Shown: one piece after another, positions 23,935 through 32,877 of the stretch
Numbering within the stretch: position 1 is the first letter of the stretch
Layout: every line of letters begins with the position of its first letter
Origin: an uncultured Roseburia sp.
GTDB taxonomy: Bacteria > Bacillota > Clostridia > Lachnospirales > Lachnospiraceae
Assembly: GCA_947652855.1 (NCBI GenBank)
Contig: CANTEO010000004.1
Location: forward strand, 1 to 61,794
Direction of reading: 5' to 3'
Length of the DNA stretch: 61,794 nucleotides
Program-made: the position numbers and the translations under genes
The notes under the pieces: generated by a model
What the model was told of the DNA's origin: nothing
Database searches by the model: none
Seen by the model: the letters and a program-made list of their open reading frames with translations, nothing else

Positions 23935-26853
23935 TCAAAGCAGCTGCTCTGTCTTGATAAACAATTCCTTTTCCTCTTCAATCCGATCCTCGTTCCCAAT
24001 GACGCAGAGGTTCCCCTGGGAAAGCACGGCCTCCACCAGATCCGCCAGGCCCCGGATGTCCTCACAGGACGCGCAAAGGATCTCGTCGCGCTCCTTTTGA
24101 ATGTCCTCTTCGTCAATTCTCGAAAAATATGTCGCAATGGAGCGGAGCCCTTTTGCCGACGGCGTCAGCGGCACATCCAAATCGCTGACCGTCCCAATAA
24201 TATATTTTGTCATGTCCCGCTCATCCGCGGTGAAATTCCGAATATATTCCGGCATACGCTCATAGACCTCATTCGTCGCCCCAAGGTTTGGATCCCGGTA
24301 GGACGCAAAATATGCGTTCCCGCTCCTTGCAAACGTCCCCCCGCAGCCATACGCGCCGCCCTTCACCCTGACATTCAGCCACAGGTAGTCATAGCTTAAG
24401 ATCACCTTTAAGATCTTAAGCGCCCCCGTGTAAGAAAATCCTGCCTGCCTGAAATTCCCGGCCCTGGCGACATACTGCACCTTGGAGGCGTCCATAAAGC
24501 CCTCGTTTTTCTTGTCGCAGGACAGCGCTGCCAGAGGGCGGCTTTCTTTCATGCCCGACAGCTTCCCTACATAAGAAGGCAGCTCTTTGGAAAGCAGCTC
24601 AAAGCCTGCACGGTCGCAGGTGACGCCGACAGTCAGCCCCTCTTTTGCGAACACCGCAGCGGCAAGCCGCCTTAGCCTTTCCACAAGCTCGCCCTTCTTC
24701 TCCTCGAAGTTTTCCTCATATTCTGAAACGACGCGGTAAAAGCCAATGCCAGCCGTAAGGTCATAAAACTTTGCCGTTTCGGAAAAATAGGACGTGGCTC
24801 GGTTCGCGGCCACAGAATTGCCCGCGGAGGACAAGCCCATCTGAAGCCTGGATTTTTGCTCAGAAAGAATCTCATGCAGACGCTTCCCGTCGTCCAGCTT
24901 AGACCGCAGCGTGATCTCCTCTAAAAGCCCGAGCGCCTTTGGCAGCTTATCGTAGAGCGCCTTTGCGCGGAATTCAAATTTCGCCTCATATTCGCCCGGC
25001 TTCTTACTGTTCGCATAGGCCGCAAGCAGCGAGGATATCCCGCCCGTCTCCAAATTCACCTCATTCGCCAAATCTCCATACGAATGCGCGTCTGTGTCCA
25101 CATAGCCCAAGACAGACTTCAAGATGCCAAGGAACGGCAGATCCTCTTCCTGAATGAAACGAACGTCAAACAGCAAATCCAGGTACAGTATGCCGTTTGT
25201 GAACAGTTCTGTAAACAGCGCCTTCGCGCCGCCAATCTTCGTCACCTCAAGCGGCAGCGTCGCCGCCTCTTTTTTCAGGTCAGCGCGCCTTAGCATCGGT
25301 ATTTTTTCCATGTCCTCTTTTGGCGACGGCTCCTCCTGATACTGCTTCAAATGCTTTGTGTCCGCAATCAGCGCGTCAAGCTCGGCGTCGCTTAAGCCTT
25401 CCTTATACGCCGCAAGCGCCTCCCTAAGCGCCTGCTCGTTCTTGGCGTTTAGGCCCCGCTCCGGCTCAAGCACCACCATGGACGCGTGGGCGTTGCCTAT
25501 CATGTGCTTCTCAATCAGCTTTTCAAAGTATCCCGTATCCGCCTGCTCGCGCAAAAACCGAAACGTCTCCAACGACTCCAGATGCAGGAAAGCCTTCGCA
25601 TCGTCGTAAAGCCAGCTGTCCAGCATCTGCAGGCCGTACATCAGGCCCTTGGGGTAAGAGCCAAAGTCTGCTTCCCTATACTTAAACTCCGCGCTGTTGA
25701 TGCCGGCATGAAGCGCCTTATGATCCAAAGCCCCGTCCGCCTGCTCTTTTAACACGCTTCGGATTGTGTCCGCAAAGCGGCCCTCATCCGCCAGATCCGC
25801 ATTTTTCGCCACAATGGAAAAATACGGCTGGTACGTCCCGTTGTCGTAAGCCCCCATGATGTCCTTGCCAATCCCCGCGTCGATCAGCGCCTTCTTAAGC
25901 GGCGCGCCGGGCGCGTTCAAAAGGGCGTAGTCAAGTATTTCAAACGCCTGGTACAGCGTTTTGTCCAAAACGTCCCCAATCACCATATTGTAGGAGAGAA
26001 ACGTGTTGCCGCTCAACGGCTCGCTGCTCGCCACCGGGTATTTTTTATGGACGCTGCGCACCGCGTCAAAGGGCTTCTGCGCACGGATCGTGGAATCAAT
26101 CGAGATCTCCTCATACTGGGACAAGTATTCCCTGTCCAGCCATTCCAGCTTCTCCTCCATATCCATGTCCCCGTAAAGGTAAATATAGGAATTGCAGGGA
26201 TGGTAGTAACGCCTGTGAAAATTCAGATAGCCTTCATATGTCAATTCAGGAATGCGCTTCGGGTCGCCGCCGGATTCATTTCCATATGCCGTGTCCGGGA
26301 ACAGGGAATTTAAGATCTCCCGTTCCAGCACGCCCTCCGGCGAAGAAAACGCGCCCTTCATCTCATTATAGACGACGCCGTTTAATGTAATCGGCGCGTC
26401 TTTCCCCTCTAATTCGTAATGCCAGCCTTCCTGCTTGAAAATTTCTTCCTTCTTGTAGATATTGGGATGCAGCACGGCGTCCAAATAGACGTCCATCAGG
26501 TTCTGGAAATCCTTCTCATTGCAGCTTGCCACCGGATACACCGTCTTATCCGGGTACGTCATGGCGTTCAAAAAGGTATTTAAGGAGCCTTTCACCAACT
26601 CCACAAAGGGGTCTTTCGCCGGAAATTTCAAAGAGCCGCAAAGCACCGTATGCTCCACAATGTGCGCCACCCCGGTACTGTCCTCAGGCGGCGTGCGGAA
26701 CCCGATGTAAAACACCTTATTCTCATCGTCGTTTGACACTGCGGCGATCCTTGCCCCGCTTTTCTTGTGGCGCAAAAGCATGCCTTTCGAACGGATGTCC
26801 GTCAGGCTTTTCTCCTCCAGTAATTCATACTTGTTCAAAATTTCTGGTTTCAA
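23935..26853 (-). CDS. M16C metallopeptidase, PreP (presequence protease) type
   Basis: 972 residues, the length of the one-chain M16C peptidases. Zinc motif HIVEH with His64, Glu67 and His68; a second, inactive M16 half follows, and the two halves form a closed chamber that degrades peptides. The start is TTG at 26851-26853 with GGAGG ten bases before it. The longer frame to 26895 runs through the terminator of the cold shock gene and is rejected. No signal peptide: cytosolic peptide disposal is the likely role. Confidence 0.92.
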   Translation of the reverse strand: MKPEILNKYELLEEKSLTDIRSKGMLLRHKKSGARIAAVSNDDENKVFYIGFRTPPEDSTGVAHIVEHTVLCGSLKFPAKDPFVELVKGSLNTFLNAMTYPDKTVYPVASCNEKDFQNLMDVYLDAVLHPNIYKKEEIFKQEGWHYELEGKDAPITLNGVVYNEMKGAFSSPEGVLEREILNSLFPDTAYGNESGGDPKRIPELTYEGYLNFHRRYYHPCNSYIYLYGDMDMEEKLEWLDREYLSQYEEISIDSTIRAQKPFDAVRSVHKKYPVASSEPLSGNTFLSYNMVIGDVLDKTLYQAFEILDYALLNAPGAPLKKALIDAGIGKDIMGAYDNGTYQPYFSIVAKNADLADEGRFADTIRSVLKEQADGALDHKALHAGINSAEFKYREADFGSYPKGLMYGLQMLDSWLYDDAKAFLHLESLETFRFLREQADTGYFEKLIEKHMIGNAHASMVVLEPERGLNAKNEQALREALAAYKEGLSDAELDALIADTKHLKQYQEEPSPKEDMEKIPMLRRADLKKEAATLPLEVTKIGGAKALFTELFTNGILYLDLLFDVRFIQEEDLPFLGILKSVLGYVDTDAHSYGDLANEVNLETGGISSLLAAYANSKKPGEYEAKFEFRAKALYDKLPKALGLLEEITLRSKLDDGKRLHEILSEQKSRLQMGLSSAGNSVAANRATSYFSETAKFYDLTAGIGFYRVVSEYEENFEEKKGELVERLRRLAAAVFAKEGLTVGVTCDRAGFELLSKELPSYVGKLSGMKESRPLAALSCDKKNEGFMDASKVQYVARAGNFRQAGFSYTGALKILKVILSYDYLWLNVRVKGGAYGCGGTFARSGNAYFASYRDPNLGATNEVYERMPEYIRNFTADERDMTKYIIGTVSDLDVPLTPSAKGLRSIATYFSRIDEEDIQKERDEILCASCEDIRGLADLVEAVLSQGNLCVIGNEDRIEEEKELFIKTEQLL

Positions 26854-26870
26854 TGCGATTTTTCCTCCAT

Positions 26871-26904
26871 TTGATATAAAAGAGGGTGTATCCACACCCT
26901 CTTT
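26871..26904 (-). terminator. Terminator after the cold shock gene
   Basis: Minus strand AAAGAGGGTGT, four bases, ACACCCTCTTT, then TATAT. It lies only about 20 nt before the peptidase start, so it may also damp read-through into that gene. Confidence 0.85.
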
Positions 26905-26956
26905 GTTGGTTATTCTTTCCTATTGTTCCATAAAATATGTAATAATATTGAACAGC

Positions 26957-27160
26957 TTAAACTAAACGGATTACATTCGCCGCCTGAGGACCCTTCTCGC
27001 CGTCTACCACTTCAAACTCGACCGACTCCCCATCCTTGAGCTCCTTAAATCCATCCATCTGTAACGCAGAATAGTGAACGAAGATGTCATTCCCTTCTGC
27101 ATCTGAAAGAAATCCATAACCCTTCTTTGCATTAAACCATTTTACAGTACCTTGCTGCAT
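26957..27160 (-). CDS. Cold shock protein (CspA family)
   Basis: 67 residues: MQQGTVKWFNAKKGYGFLSD with RNP1 KGYGFL and RNP2-type IFVHYS, a single five-stranded OB fold that binds single-stranded RNA. Start chosen at 27160 because AGGAGG is 7 nt upstream; the longer frame contains that site. Confidence 0.96.
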   Translation of the reverse strand: MQQGTVKWFNAKKGYGFLSDAEGNDIFVHYSALQMDGFKELKDGESVEFEVVDGEKGPQAANVIRLV

Positions 27161-27207
27161 ATCATTTCCTCCTGAAATCAATATCTTGTGGTTGTCCCAC
27201 GTTTAAA

Positions 27208-27236
27208 ATACTAGCACATAATCCATAAAATGTCAA
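27208..27236 (-). promoter_or_regulatory. Promoter of the cold shock gene
   Basis: Minus strand TTGACA (27231-27236), 17-nt spacer, TAGTAT (27208-27213). The leader is only about 40 nt, shorter than that of cspA in E. coli. Confidence 0.75.
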
Positions 27237-27328
27237 TTAAAATGCATTGAAATGATGGATCAGATAAGACGCCCGGCTTCCCCTTCCCTCGCCGCTGCTC
27301 CCATCGCTTCCCAAAAACAAATTCTTTC

Positions 27329-27357
27329 TTGCAACAAGCCGCTCCTTCCATTATAAT
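27329..27357 (+). promoter_or_regulatory. Promoter of the PHP phosphoesterase gene
   Basis: TTGCAA (27329-27334), 17-nt spacer, TATAAT (27352-27357). Confidence 0.75.
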
Positions 27358-27384
27358 AGATCAAAAACTAAAGGAGAGTATTTC

Positions 27385-28227
27385 ATGAGCCAAACAATAG
27401 ATTTACACGTGCACTCCACTGCCTCAGACGGCACATTTACGCCCGCGGAATTAGTAAACGAGGCAAAAAAAGCCGGGCTTTTTGCATTCGCCCTCACAGA
27501 TCACGACACGGTGGACGGAATCGCGGAGGCAAAGGCCGCGGCAAAAGCGGCTGACATTGAGCTGATCCCTGGCGTGGAGCTTTCCTGCGACTACAACGGG
27601 ACGGAAATCCATATGGTCGGCCTGTTTTTGGACGAATCCACGCCGAAGCTTTTGGAGCATCTTCAACGGTTCCGGGACAACCGGGACAACCGCAACGTCA
27701 AAATGTACCAAAAGCTAAGTGAGCTTGGCTTTGAAATCACAGAAGAGGCCCTGCGCGAAATGTTCCCGGACGCAGTCTTAACCAGGGCGCACGTCGCCCG
27801 CTTTCTGTTAGACAAGGGATATATCGCGTCCATTGCAGAGGCGTTTGAGAAATATATCGGAGACGGCTGCCCCTGCAACATCCCAAGGGAGAAGATCCCC
27901 CCGCAAGAGGCGGTAAGGCTGATTCATGAGGCGGGCGGGAAAGCTGTTTTGGCGCATCCCATCCTGTACCATTTAAGCGACGGGGACTTGCGGAGCCTGA
28001 TCGCAAGCTGCATGGAATGCGGGCTGGAGGGGATTGAAGCGTTCTACTCCACCTATCAGGCCGAAGATGAGCGCTACATCTGCAGGCTGGCCGAGGAATA
28101 CGGCCTGGCGCTCTCGGGCGGCTCCGACTTCCATGGACGCAACAAGCCGCAGATCAAATTGGGGAGCGGCATGGGAAACCTGTCCATCCCATCTGAATTA
28201 TTGGAGCGCTTAAAGCAAGACAGCTGA
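27385..28227 (+). CDS. PHP-domain phosphoesterase (RNase AM / TrpH-like)
   Basis: 280 residues. Metal motifs IDLHVHSTASDGTFTP (5-20), LTDHDTVDG, GVELSC, AHPI and SDFHG, the three-metal PHP site. Relatives act on 3',5'-nucleoside bisphosphates (pAp) or trim RNA 5' ends; which applies here cannot be decided. AAAGGAG precedes the ATG. A single-gene unit with its own promoter and terminator. Confidence 0.85.
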   Translation: MSQTIDLHVHSTASDGTFTPAELVNEAKKAGLFAFALTDHDTVDGIAEAKAAAKAADIELIPGVELSCDYNGTEIHMVGLFLDESTPKLLEHLQRFRDNRDNRNVKMYQKLSELGFEITEEALREMFPDAVLTRAHVARFLLDKGYIASIAEAFEKYIGDGCPCNIPREKIPPQEAVRLIHEAGGKAVLAHPILYHLSDGDLRSLIASCMECGLEGIEAFYSTYQAEDERYICRLAEEYGLALSGGSDFHGRNKPQIKLGSGMGNLSIPSELLERLKQDS

Positions 28228-28237
28228 CATCCTGTCA

Positions 28238-28294
28238 AAAAAGCTTCCGGTGAGCGTCACGCCCCTTTTAAGGCCGCGTCACCGGAAGCTTTTT
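28238..28294. terminator. Bidirectional terminator
   Basis: AAAAAGCTTCCGGTGA (28238-28253) and its complement (28279-28294) form a 16-bp stem with A and T runs at both ends. It serves the converging PHP and HAD genes. Confidence 0.9.
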
Positions 28295-28374
28295 GCATCC
28301 GTAAGCCAGTCAGGCGAAGCCAACGCCGTCCCGCCAAGGCCGTTTTGGGCCATGCCGTTTTGGCCTTCCCTGAA

Positions 28375-29193
28375 TCAACGCAGAAGGAACCTCTCGATCA
28401 CTTCCGCGACCGCGTCATGGTTATTGTCCTGCTCCGTCACATAATCCGCAGCCTCTTTGGCGGCGTCCACGGCATTTTTGACGGCGACGCCAATATGCGC
28501 CGCCTTTATCATAGAGATGTCATTCCATTCATCCCCCACCGCCACCGTGCGCTCTACGGGGATGCCCTTCCATTTGCAAAAGCTTGCGACCGCCGCGCCC
28601 TTGTCCACTCCATAAGGGCAATACTCCAAATACTGGCTGCTGGAGAAAAAGCTTGTCATCACGTCGTCCGTCCAGGCCGCGTTCGCCCTCTGAAAGCCCT
28701 CCAGCGCGCTTCGGTCGCTTAGGTGGATCAAAAGCGCCTTAAACGGCTCTTCCTTAAGGGACGCGATCCCCCCTTCCATGACCTGATAGGGCATCTTCGT
28801 CTTTTCGGAATAATATAACAGCTCGTCCGTCACCCGCTCTGTCAGAATATGCGTCTTATTATACGTCTGAATATGGATTCCCGCTTTTTTCGCCTCCTCA
28901 AAAAGCCTCCTCACAGAAACGGACGGTATTGTCGCCTGGCTGATAATCCGGTCATTGGCGCAATCATACAGCGCCGATCCATTGAACGCGATCATATAGC
29001 AGCCCGGCATTGTAAGGCCAAGCTCCTTTACGATCTTCTTCCCGCTCGCAACGGGCCTCCCCGTCGCCGCCACGACGCAGTTCCCCTCCGCGAGCGCCTG
29101 CCTGACCGCCCGCCGGTTTTTTTCCGATATGGTTTTGTCGTCCTTTAACAGCGTAAAGTCAAAGTCCATGAACAGCGCCTTTTCCCCCTGCAT
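28375..29193 (-). CDS. Cof-type HAD phosphatase
   Basis: 272 residues from ATG 29193, with GGAGGGGA upstream. HAD motif I is FMDFDFTLLKDD (DxD nucleophile), motif II in VAATGRPV, motif III Lys and IV in AVGDEWNDISMIKAA; a C2 cap between. Substrate is a small phosphorylated metabolite, not identifiable. The middle D-F-D-F replaces the usual D-x-D-G-T, so the third position is Phe, which is less common. It follows ppk1 closely. Confidence 0.85.
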   Translation of the reverse strand: MQGEKALFMDFDFTLLKDDKTISEKNRRAVRQALAEGNCVVAATGRPVASGKKIVKELGLTMPGCYMIAFNGSALYDCANDRIISQATIPSVSVRRLFEEAKKAGIHIQTYNKTHILTERVTDELLYYSEKTKMPYQVMEGGIASLKEEPFKALLIHLSDRSALEGFQRANAAWTDDVMTSFFSSSQYLEYCPYGVDKGAAVASFCKWKGIPVERTVAVGDEWNDISMIKAAHIGVAVKNAVDAAKEAADYVTEQDNNHDAVAEVIERFLLR

Positions 29194-29206
29194 AGGCTCC
29201 CCTCCC

Positions 29207-31339
29207 TTATTTTGGCTCGATCGGAACGAACACACGCTCCTGATACGCCTTATCCTTTGCTTTTTTCACCTTGGCTTCTTTACAGAACTGCTCTTGGGAA
29301 TTCACCAGGGCCTTTCCCCGTTTGTCAATCTTTTCATAGGTTCCCTCTTTCGTTAAGATATGGCTCTTTACGTTATCCGAAAGCTCCACATCCAAAATAT
29401 GGCGCACGCTCCCCTGAAGCTCTTCATCCTCCACCGGGAACAGGATTTCCACACGGCGGTCTAAGTTCCGCGGCATCCAGTCAGCGCTGCCCATATACAC
29501 TTCCGGCTGCCCATTATTGTGAAAATAGAAAATCCGGCTATGCTCTAGAAAATTCCCCACTATGGAGCGCACCCGGATCGTCTCGCTGACTCCCGGTATC
29601 CCCACCTTTAAGCAGCAGATGCCACGGATGATCAGGTCGATTTCAACGCCCGCCGCGCTCGCTTCATATAACGCCGCAATGATCTCCTTGTCGCACAGGG
29701 AGTTCATTTTGGCGATAATCCTGCCTTCGCCTCCCTCTCTCGCGTGCTTCGCCTCCCTGGAGATTAACTTTAAGAATTTTTTGCGCAGCCAAATCGGAGC
29801 CACGACAAGGCGGTTCCAGGACAGCGGCTCTGAATAGCCGGAAAGCATATTGAACACCGCCGTCGCGTCCTCCCCAATCGGCTCAGAGCACGTGAAGATC
29901 CCGCAGTCTGTATACAGCTTCGCCGTGGAATCGTTATAGTTTCCGGTTCCGAGGTGGACGTACCTGCGGATGCCGCCCTCTTCCCGCCGGACGACCAGCG
30001 CAATCTTGCTGTGAGTCTTTAGCCCAACCAAGCCGTAGATGACATGGCAGCCCGCCTGCTCCAGCTTCTTCGCCCACACGATGTTATGCTCCTCGTCAAA
30101 CCTCGCCTTCAGCTCTACCAGCACCGTCACCTGCTTGCCGTTTTCCGCAGCCTGAGCCAGTGAGGCAATAATCGGGGAATTCCCGCTGACGCGGTAAAGC
30201 GTCTGCTTGATCGCAAGCACGTCCGGATCCACCGACGCCTGGCGGATAAAATCCACAACCGGGTCAAATGTATGGTAGGGATGATGCATGAAAATATCGC
30301 CGTTGCGAATCTCTTCAAAAATATCCTCTCCCGGCTCAATCTTCGGCACCTTCTGCGGAATATATTTCTTATAGCGCAAATCCTCGCAGCCCGATAAGCC
30401 GTACAGCTTCATCGTAAACGTCAGGTCAATCGGCCCGTTGATCTCAAACACATCCTCATCCTTCACGTTCAGCTCTTTTTTCAATACAGCAAGCAGCGCG
30501 CCCTCGATCCCGTCCTCTACCTCCAGGCGGATCACCTCGCCCCACTGCCGTTTTTTCAGCTGCTTTTGAATCTCCTTTAGCAAATCCGCGGCTTCATCCT
30601 CATCAATCGGCAAATCCGCGTTTCGCATAATTCGATAGGGATAGGCGCAGACGACTTTATAGTTTAAGAACAGTTTGGAGATGTGATGCTCTATCATCTG
30701 CTCCAGCAAAAGGAACGCCATCCCCCCCTCCTTTTCGGAAGGGATCTCCACCAGCCTTGGCAGCACGGAAGGCACCTGAACCGTCGCAAAATCAATGCCC
30801 TTCTCCGGCTTTTCCGCCCCTTTGCGCTTTATGAGCGCCGCGATGTTCAGCGATTTGTTGCGGATCAATGGGAACGGGCGGGACGCGTCCACCGCCATCG
30901 GCGTCAAAACCGGATAAACCGTCTCCTCAAAATAGGCGTCCGCGAATGCGGCCTGCGCCTCGCTCAAGCTTTCATAAGAGTCAAACACCTCAATCTCCCT
31001 CGCCTTCAAAAGAGGCAGCAGGGAACGGTTGTACGTATGGTACTGCGCGTCCACAAGCTTCCTGGTAGCCGCGTTAATGGACAGAAGCTGCTCTGCAGCC
31101 GTCATCCCCGCAATGTCCTTTTTCTTATAGCCCGCATGCACCATGTCCTTTAGCGAAGCCACGCGCACCATGAAAAACTCATCCAGGTTAGAGGAGGTGA
31201 TGCCAATGAACTTCAGCCGCTCCAACAAAGGGATGGACTTATCCCTCGCTTCATTTAAGACGCGGGCATTGAATTTCAGCCAGCTTAGCTCCCTATTCTC
31301 AAAATAATCCGAATTAGTAAAATTTTTCTCTTTCTCCAT
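29207..31339 (-). CDS. ppk1: Polyphosphate kinase PPK1
   Basis: 710 residues, the standard four-domain PPK1: N-terminal YFENRELSWLKFNARVLNEA, the LDEFFMVR helix, HHPYHTFDPVVDFIRQA, and the catalytic His in YVHLGTGNYN. It reversibly builds polyphosphate from ATP. Two adjacent ATGs exist; GAGGTG gives better spacing to 31339. Stop of ppx is 8 nt from the frame's end, so the synthesis and breakdown enzymes are co-transcribed. Confidence 0.95.
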   Translation of the reverse strand: MEKEKNFTNSDYFENRELSWLKFNARVLNEARDKSIPLLERLKFIGITSSNLDEFFMVRVASLKDMVHAGYKKKDIAGMTAAEQLLSINAATRKLVDAQYHTYNRSLLPLLKAREIEVFDSYESLSEAQAAFADAYFEETVYPVLTPMAVDASRPFPLIRNKSLNIAALIKRKGAEKPEKGIDFATVQVPSVLPRLVEIPSEKEGGMAFLLLEQMIEHHISKLFLNYKVVCAYPYRIMRNADLPIDEDEAADLLKEIQKQLKKRQWGEVIRLEVEDGIEGALLAVLKKELNVKDEDVFEINGPIDLTFTMKLYGLSGCEDLRYKKYIPQKVPKIEPGEDIFEEIRNGDIFMHHPYHTFDPVVDFIRQASVDPDVLAIKQTLYRVSGNSPIIASLAQAAENGKQVTVLVELKARFDEEHNIVWAKKLEQAGCHVIYGLVGLKTHSKIALVVRREEGGIRRYVHLGTGNYNDSTAKLYTDCGIFTCSEPIGEDATAVFNMLSGYSEPLSWNRLVVAPIWLRKKFLKLISREAKHAREGGEGRIIAKMNSLCDKEIIAALYEASAAGVEIDLIIRGICCLKVGIPGVSETIRVRSIVGNFLEHSRIFYFHNNGQPEVYMGSADWMPRNLDRRVEILFPVEDEELQGSVRHILDVELSDNVKSHILTKEGTYEKIDKRGKALVNSQEQFCKEAKVKKAKDKAYQERVFVPIEPK

Positions 31340-31350
31340 CATTCCCACCT

Positions 31351-32877
31351 CTAATTATATACGCGTTTTTCCCGAATCACCGGCTTTAAGCCAAATACGC
31401 GCTCGAAAAATACCGCCTTTACGTCAAACAGCCCCTTTTCCAAAACAATATTGTCCACGGTTTCTATCGTGATGACTAACTGCCTGCCCCGAATCGTGGC
31501 CTTCACATTTTTAAATTTCTGCTTATGGCTCCTGTCCATTGCGTTGGAGACGCGAAGGATCGCGGAAAGCTTCGCCACCGTCATGTAGCCCGCCTCATCC
31601 AGCCGGTCCGCCAGCTTCTCATAATCATCCAGCGGATACGTATTGTACAGCACCGCGCAGGCCACAATCTCCCGCTCCAAATGGGACAGGCCAATAATCT
31701 CCGATTCCATGATGATGCTGTAGGCGCATTCCGGCCCATGCGCCAAGCTGACGTATTTGCCGCAGTCATGGAGGATCGCCGCCGTCTGCAAAAGCAGCCG
31801 CTCCCGCTTTCCCATGCCATGCACCTTTTTCATCGCGTCAAACACCAAGGCGGCCATCTTCGTCAGCGCGTCAATATGCGGCGAAAAGCTTTCGTAGCGC
31901 TTTGACAGCTCCTTCGCGGCGGAAATGATGTCCTCCTCAAAGTCATGCGTGGGGCGGATCAGGCGGTTGCGCTCTGCGTAGTCATACGCCATGCCGTCGC
32001 TGACATTGACCCCTGGCACCCAGATCTCCTCCGCATTCAGCTCTTCCGTGATTCTGGTATACAGCACAATGTAAGGGATCAGCAGCACGTCATTGTCATG
32101 GGGCAGATCCAGCTCTCGGGCAATCTGCTCCGCGTCTTTTTTGTATAATTTCCGTATGGCCTTTAAAAATTTCTCGGAGCTTATGACCTTATCCCGCTTC
32201 TTTTCCACTTTCTTCATCAATTCCATGATATACTCCCCCATGAAAATGATATTCTTGACTTTCAGATCCTTTAAGTACAGGGACTTAAAGACCTCAAGCT
32301 CCTTATTGACCAGCTCCTCGATCTGGTTTTCATAGTGGGACACGGTATTCTTGATGCCGGAAAGCTTTTCCTTGATGCGCGTGGCGCCAAGCACCATATG
32401 CTGCGTCGTGACGACTTTCCCCCCGGAAAACAGCGTCACCTGTAAGTTGCCGCCCCCGATGTCCACTACGGCCGTATCCTGCTGAATCATCTCGGCGAAC
32501 TCAGACCGGAAGGCCACGGATTTGTAGCCGATGAACCGATGCTCGGAATTGCTTGGCACCTCAATGCAAATCCCGGTGCGGATCTGAAGCTGATCCAGCA
32601 CGAACAGCTCATTTTTGATGTCCCGGAACACGCCGCCCGCATAGGCCATATAGTCGTCCACCTTATAGCTTTCCATCACCTTTTTATATTCTGACAGCAG
32701 CTTTCCAAGCTCATCCATCAGCTCATATCCAATATATCCCTTTTGGTACGCGTCTTTTCCGATATCCACCCTCGCCCTGATATAGTCCACTTCACGGATG
32801 GGCTTTTTTGACGACAGCTCAAATATTTTTAAGCTCACTTCAAAAGAGCCAATATAGATTGCCGCGAACACTTTCAT
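31351..32877 (-). CDS. ppx: Exopolyphosphatase Ppx/GppA with C-terminal HD domain
   Basis: 508 residues. ASKHA-fold phosphatase half: AIYIGSFEVSLKIFEL, then AVVDIGGGNLQVTLF (142 region); C-terminal HD half with LLQTAAILHDCGKYVSLAHG. It removes terminal phosphate from polyphosphate or acts on pppGpp. It starts directly after the stop of the DUF815 gene and is followed by ppk1, so opposing activities share a transcript. Confidence 0.92.
   Translation of the reverse strand: MKVFAAIYIGSFEVSLKIFELSSKKPIREVDYIRARVDIGKDAYQKGYIGYELMDELGKLLSEYKKVMESYKVDDYMAYAGGVFRDIKNELFVLDQLQIRTGICIEVPSNSEHRFIGYKSVAFRSEFAEMIQQDTAVVDIGGGNLQVTLFSGGKVVTTQHMVLGATRIKEKLSGIKNTVSHYENQIEELVNKELEVFKSLYLKDLKVKNIIFMGEYIMELMKKVEKKRDKVISSEKFLKAIRKLYKKDAEQIARELDLPHDNDVLLIPYIVLYTRITEELNAEEIWVPGVNVSDGMAYDYAERNRLIRPTHDFEEDIISAAKELSKRYESFSPHIDALTKMAALVFDAMKKVHGMGKRERLLLQTAAILHDCGKYVSLAHGPECAYSIIMESEIIGLSHLEREIVACAVLYNTYPLDDYEKLADRLDEAGYMTVAKLSAILRVSNAMDRSHKQKFKNVKATIRGRQLVITIETVDNIVLEKGLFDVKAVFFERVFGLKPVIREKRVYN

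Noticed and set aside
26854..26895. N-terminal extension of the M16C peptidase frame to an ATG at 26895
   Set aside because: It would translate the cold shock gene terminator; the TTG at 26853 has GGAGG at the right distance.
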